From: Vibrio tapetis subsp. quintayensis
GTDB lineage: Bacteria > Pseudomonadota > Gammaproteobacteria > Enterobacterales > Vibrionaceae
Length of the DNA stretch: 64,000 nt
Assembly (NCBI RefSeq): GCF_030409945.1
Contig: NZ_JAUFQV010000043.1
Coordinates: forward strand, 338,369 to 402,368
Reading direction: 5' to 3'
Made by a program: the position numbers and the translations under genes. Every line of letters starts with the position of its first letter. The first letter of the stretch is position 1. Under the pieces are notes generated by a model. That model was not told the DNA's origin, did no database searches, and saw only the letters and a list, made by a program, of their open reading frames with translations. Shown here piece after piece: positions 61,039 to 64,000 of the stretch.

Positions 61039-61526
61039 AAACTGAACAATAAGAATTGAGCGCTGCGTCGGCAGCGTTCAATCCCGAGTGTGAACACGCC
61101 CGAGCCTCTATATTCGTAAATTGTGTGATCGACTTCAGAAGGGTGCATGTCTGAGTGTTTTTCTTAAGGCGAACGCAGTCATAGAAAGGCATGTCCATAA
61201 CGTTGATGAGCTGTATGATTACCCGTAGGCACAACGGACACAATTTGTTGTTTACCTAATCGCTGCCCCAAAATGGCTTAGAGCATTAGTTTATCAATCA
61301 ACTGTTAACGCTAGTTTCCCATGCAAAAACTTATCTGAATTCAGTAAACTATATAATTTGGTATCACTAATCAGCCTAACTTACCAACATTGCTACTAAA
61401 CTATTGATTTGAAATTTAATAACTGAATAAAAGACGGTATTATATGTCAATAAAACACGACTTGTAGTCGTATGGTAAACGTTAGGTAATTTAGCAATCG
61501 ACATTGAATAAGGATCTGGGTAGTAA
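61039..61526. other. Intergenic region with a hairpin
   Basis: About 490 non-coding bases between the HEPN gene and the GT51 gene. A strong hairpin, CGCTGC-GTCG-GCAGCG (61061-61076), lies just after the HEPN stop and probably ends that transcript. The rest is AT-rich, and I see no gene or RNA in it. Confidence 0.5.
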
Positions 61527-62885
61527 ATGATTCGAGACGATCAAAATGATGTATGGAAACAGCATTTCCCTACCTATCATTTCTCAGAGCGCGATATAGC
61601 CCTAGAGGAATACCGAGTTGCAGCTAAAGCCCTCGAATCAGAAGAGCGAGTTTTTCTTAATGCCTCAAATATCACTTTGGTTGCATCGGCCACACTTGGC
61701 TCGTTAGCGGTAAGTTCCACTGAAAAACTATCAACAATACTTGCACCCGTGCTGCCCAGTTATGCTATACCAATCGTTCTTCTGCTTGTGGTTACGATGT
61801 TTGCACTAATAAGTATCAAGTACTTCGCCGACAGGCAAAGAGCTATAACATTTGCTAGCCGTAAAATTGTGATATTAAGAAGAATGTTAGGTCTTTCATA
61901 TGGACAGATTCAGTTGGTTTTACCTAACTGGAGAGTTGAAGGCGCCGATCAACCACTATCCATAAAATTGTTCCCGGGTTGGTTTTCATATGCAGCTTAC
62001 CCTTTTTGGATTTTGTTAATTATTTCAAGTTGTATTTTCTTCTTATTATTGGCAATGCTAATTAAAAGTGTTCCGCTAGATTTGATTTCGATGGAGCCAC
62101 TAACATTAGTGGCATTATCAACTGCGCTATGGATTTTAACCTTTACACTCATTTTTCGAACGTCATTGCTAGACACCCATGAAAATCTCAGACTCTTAAT
62201 TACTCAACGATTAAGCAAACTAATTAGTTTACCTGTCGCACCAAATGTTGAATATTTGATTTATCGAGCCAACCTAGCTACATATGAAACGGATAGACAT
62301 AAGGTTTCTCTCAAAAATTTAGTGCAACTATTAGTGTTCATTGAGGACAGGGACTTTTATAAGCATTCAGGTATCAGCTATAAAGCCATCGGGCGTGGAA
62401 TCTTGAGTTTATTTAAACTTAAGCGCCGCTCTGGTGGGTCGACTATTCATCAACAACTGGTACGTACTCTTTTCATTCTTGACCTTAGTAAAACAAAGCG
62501 CCGAAAGTTTATAGAGATTCTACTTGCTCCGTGGTTAGACAAAGCGTTAGAGAAGCCGAGAATATTGGAAATCTACATATGTTCTGTTAGGTATGAAAAC
62601 CGATGTTTTGGGGTTGTGCCAGCAATGCAGTATTTCTTTGGTGAAATTATCCATAACCCTTCAAAAGCACAAGCTTTCTTTCTTGTGGAAAGAGTGTCAA
62701 ATATACGAAAGTCACTCCTTTCGAACAAAATTGTTGCAACAGCTAAAGCTGCAAAAGAGAAGGGAATACTATCTAATTCAGATCTTAAAGAACTGGGGTT
62801 AATATATAAAAGGGTAGTAAGTGAAGGTAAAGTTATCGATCATAATGGCAGTTTAGAACGCTTAATTGAGCAACTAAATATCTAA
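61527..62885 (+). CDS. Four-helix membrane protein fused to a GT51 glycosyltransferase domain
   Basis: A 452-residue protein. The N-terminal part has four membrane helices (near 42-62, 77-100, 152-181 and 191-211) with a strongly basic loop between helices 2 and 3. A GT51 peptidoglycan glycosyltransferase domain follows (about 250-400), with FIEDRDFYKHSG (catalytic-type E273) and SGGSTIHQQL (about 302-311). No transpeptidase domain is present. In normal class A PBPs this domain follows a single N-terminal helix and faces the periplasm. The basic loop predicts cytoplasmic ends here, which would put GT51 inside the cell. No close family is known to me. AAGG lies upstream of the ATG. Confidence 0.7.
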   Translation: MIRDDQNDVWKQHFPTYHFSERDIALEEYRVAAKALESEERVFLNASNITLVASATLGSLAVSSTEKLSTILAPVLPSYAIPIVLLLVVTMFALISIKYFADRQRAITFASRKIVILRRMLGLSYGQIQLVLPNWRVEGADQPLSIKLFPGWFSYAAYPFWILLIISSCIFFLLLAMLIKSVPLDLISMEPLTLVALSTALWILTFTLIFRTSLLDTHENLRLLITQRLSKLISLPVAPNVEYLIYRANLATYETDRHKVSLKNLVQLLVFIEDRDFYKHSGISYKAIGRGILSLFKLKRRSGGSTIHQQLVRTLFILDLSKTKRRKFIEILLAPWLDKALEKPRILEIYICSVRYENRCFGVVPAMQYFFGEIIHNPSKAQAFFLVERVSNIRKSLLSNKIVATAKAAKEKGILSNSDLKELGLIYKRVVSEGKVIDHNGSLERLIEQLNI

Positions 62886-62997
62886 CAAGGCGATAAAATC
62901 ACCACAGGAACATACGGCAGTTTTGATTTGAAGTTCAGTGTGTTTCTGTCGAGTTCCTTATTACGGGCATTATGCGCTTTATCGAAAGGAATTAAAC

Positions 62998-63822
62998 TTG
63001 GCTAGATTAGCTCCAAAAGTTGAAACAATTCGTGCACTGTTCGCTCGATCAGGCAACCAATGTGCATTTCCGGGTTGTACTCATCCAATGGTGAACCTAA
63101 AACAAAAGTTTGTTGGTCAGATATGTCATATCGAAGCAGCTATGCCACAAGGCGAAAGGTATAGTAGTGAGCAATCAGATGAGGAACGCAGATCATACGA
63201 CAATCTAGTATTACTATGTTACCAGCATCATATAGAAACAGACGATACAAATGAATATACAATAGAAAAATTAAAGCAAATAAAGCTTTGCCACGAATCC
63301 AACTTCTTAAAATCAGACTTTAAAATTAATGAGTCTGAACTCTACAAGCTCACTGCTGAAATGGAGCAATACTGGTCTCACGTTGAACGTCTAAATTCTA
63401 CTGAACATGCTATGGAAGAGTTAGCTTTTGGAATTACAACACAAAATGACTATAAGTTACTGTTTAGCAATGTAATAAACTCCGTAGACAGGATTGAAGA
63501 ATTGCTCGAGCGATTACAAGCTAGTAATGAATCACTAGATAGTGATTTCTACACGTTCATTGAAAAACACGATGTAAACTCTACTGCATTTAAAGAAATC
63601 CCATACTCTGTTAGTCCTTTTTGCCTCCGTTCGTGGGAGGACTTTGCACTATCAAAACCGAATAATCTGATGCAAATCCGTATTGATTTACTTGCTATCG
63701 AGGTCAGTTATTTAGAGCTGTACTTGAAAACCAATAGCAACGATCTCGCAGCTAGAGAAACACTTGAGTTAGCAAAAATAAAGCTGGCGGACTTAGCTCA
63801 AAATGCAATTATGTACGACTAA
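62998..63822 (+). CDS. HNH endonuclease-domain protein
   Basis: A protein of about 275 residues with an N-terminal HNH nuclease domain. CAFPGC gives zinc cysteines, GQICHIEAA the first catalytic His, and NLVLLCYQHHIETDD the N and final H. This is the usual pattern of HNH effector domains in phage-defence systems. A helical C-terminal region (about 95-275) has no known match. The start is taken as TTG 62998, with AAAGGA 7 bases upstream; this fits the family start better than the upstream ATG at 62938. It lies 112 bases behind the GT51 fusion gene and may act with it. Confidence 0.72.
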   Translation: MARLAPKVETIRALFARSGNQCAFPGCTHPMVNLKQKFVGQICHIEAAMPQGERYSSEQSDEERRSYDNLVLLCYQHHIETDDTNEYTIEKLKQIKLCHESNFLKSDFKINESELYKLTAEMEQYWSHVERLNSTEHAMEELAFGITTQNDYKLLFSNVINSVDRIEELLERLQASNESLDSDFYTFIEKHDVNSTAFKEIPYSVSPFCLRSWEDFALSKPNNLMQIRIDLLAIEVSYLELYLKTNSNDLAARETLELAKIKLADLAQNAIMYD

Positions 63823-64000
63823 TCTCGCGCATAACATTATTTAAGGTTTCAAGATACTTTTTCTCATCTGACTTACTTGTGATAGATTAAATACTCTAAC
63901 GTATTTATGTCCAAAAACGTCTCAGAAATTGATCAATCTTTACTGTGATCACCGAGCGATTCTGTCGTACCTTAATTACCAAGCGACTTTGTCATTGCAA

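Noticed and set aside
58434..63830. Superintegron cassette array
   Set aside because: The run of unrelated small genes looks cassette-like, but I found no repeated attC sites of the Vibrio VCR type between the genes, and no integrase. The gaps differ in length and sequence.

Overview
The window reads as chromosomal DNA of a gammaproteobacterium of the Vibrionaceae, most likely Vibrio or a close relative. Gene families typical of that group (a TrmY-type SPOUT protein, an NqrM paralogue, a DUF1456 protein, a large Cache/HD-GYP protein) sit in moderate-GC DNA with short intergenic regions and many hairpin terminators. No rRNA, tRNA, CRISPR array or prophage was seen. The genus call is inference from gene families; no marker gene is present.

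0-13 kb: the end of a lactate-utilisation operon (lutB tail, lutC), LysR and DUF1456 genes, an HD-GYP phosphodiesterase, a small membrane protein, a periplasmic solute-binding protein, a TetR/metallo-hydrolase divergent pair, HD-hydrolase and acetyltransferase genes, an arsenic module (ArsR plus ACR3) with two matching operators, and a DHH phosphoesterase. 13.6-19.2 kb: a tight five-gene envelope operon: an MltC-like lytic transglycosylase, a small exported LPP20-like protein, an unrecognised membrane-anchored protein, and two exported LPP20-like proteins with C-terminal ankyrin repeats. I do not know a described system of this composition. It is the best candidate here for something new.

19.3-40.4 kb: an Mpo1-like protein; a DUF134 / NifX-like / NqrM-like operon; a chemoreceptor with no N-terminal membrane segment; TrmY; a LysE exporter divergent from a MocR regulator; an Asp/Glu racemase-like gene; a decayed DUF1566 pseudogene; an ArsR/ArsP-type permease pair with duplicated operators; an Ada-AlkA fusion and Ogt separated by a diguanylate cyclase; and a peptide/dicarboxylate cluster (RpiR regulator, DcuC, PepT, PepE) divergent from a dicarboxylate/amino-acid symporter with a CRP-like site.

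40.6-53.4 kb: a histidine phosphatase, a cobalamin riboswitch and an eleven-gene anaerobic (early-cobalt) cobalamin operon, cbiD-C-ET-L-G-K-H-F-B-cobD-cbiA. CbiG carries a C-terminal [2Fe-2S] ferredoxin-like domain. No cbiJ/cobK reductase and no cbiP are found in the operon. Several genes overlap by 1-4 bases, which suggests one transcript under B12 control.

53.5-64 kb: a HAD phosphatase, a membrane-anchored metallo-hydrolase with a divergent LysR gene, then accessory DNA. This holds an exported EF-hand protein, a REP-type (Y1/HUH) transposase with exact short repeats around it, a coding remnant, VOC and NTF2-like proteins, a membrane-anchored HEPN protein, a four-helix membrane protein fused to a GT51 glycosyltransferase domain predicted to face the cytoplasm, and an HNH nuclease-like protein. 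The last three look like defence or conflict genes, but this is inference from domain types and context.
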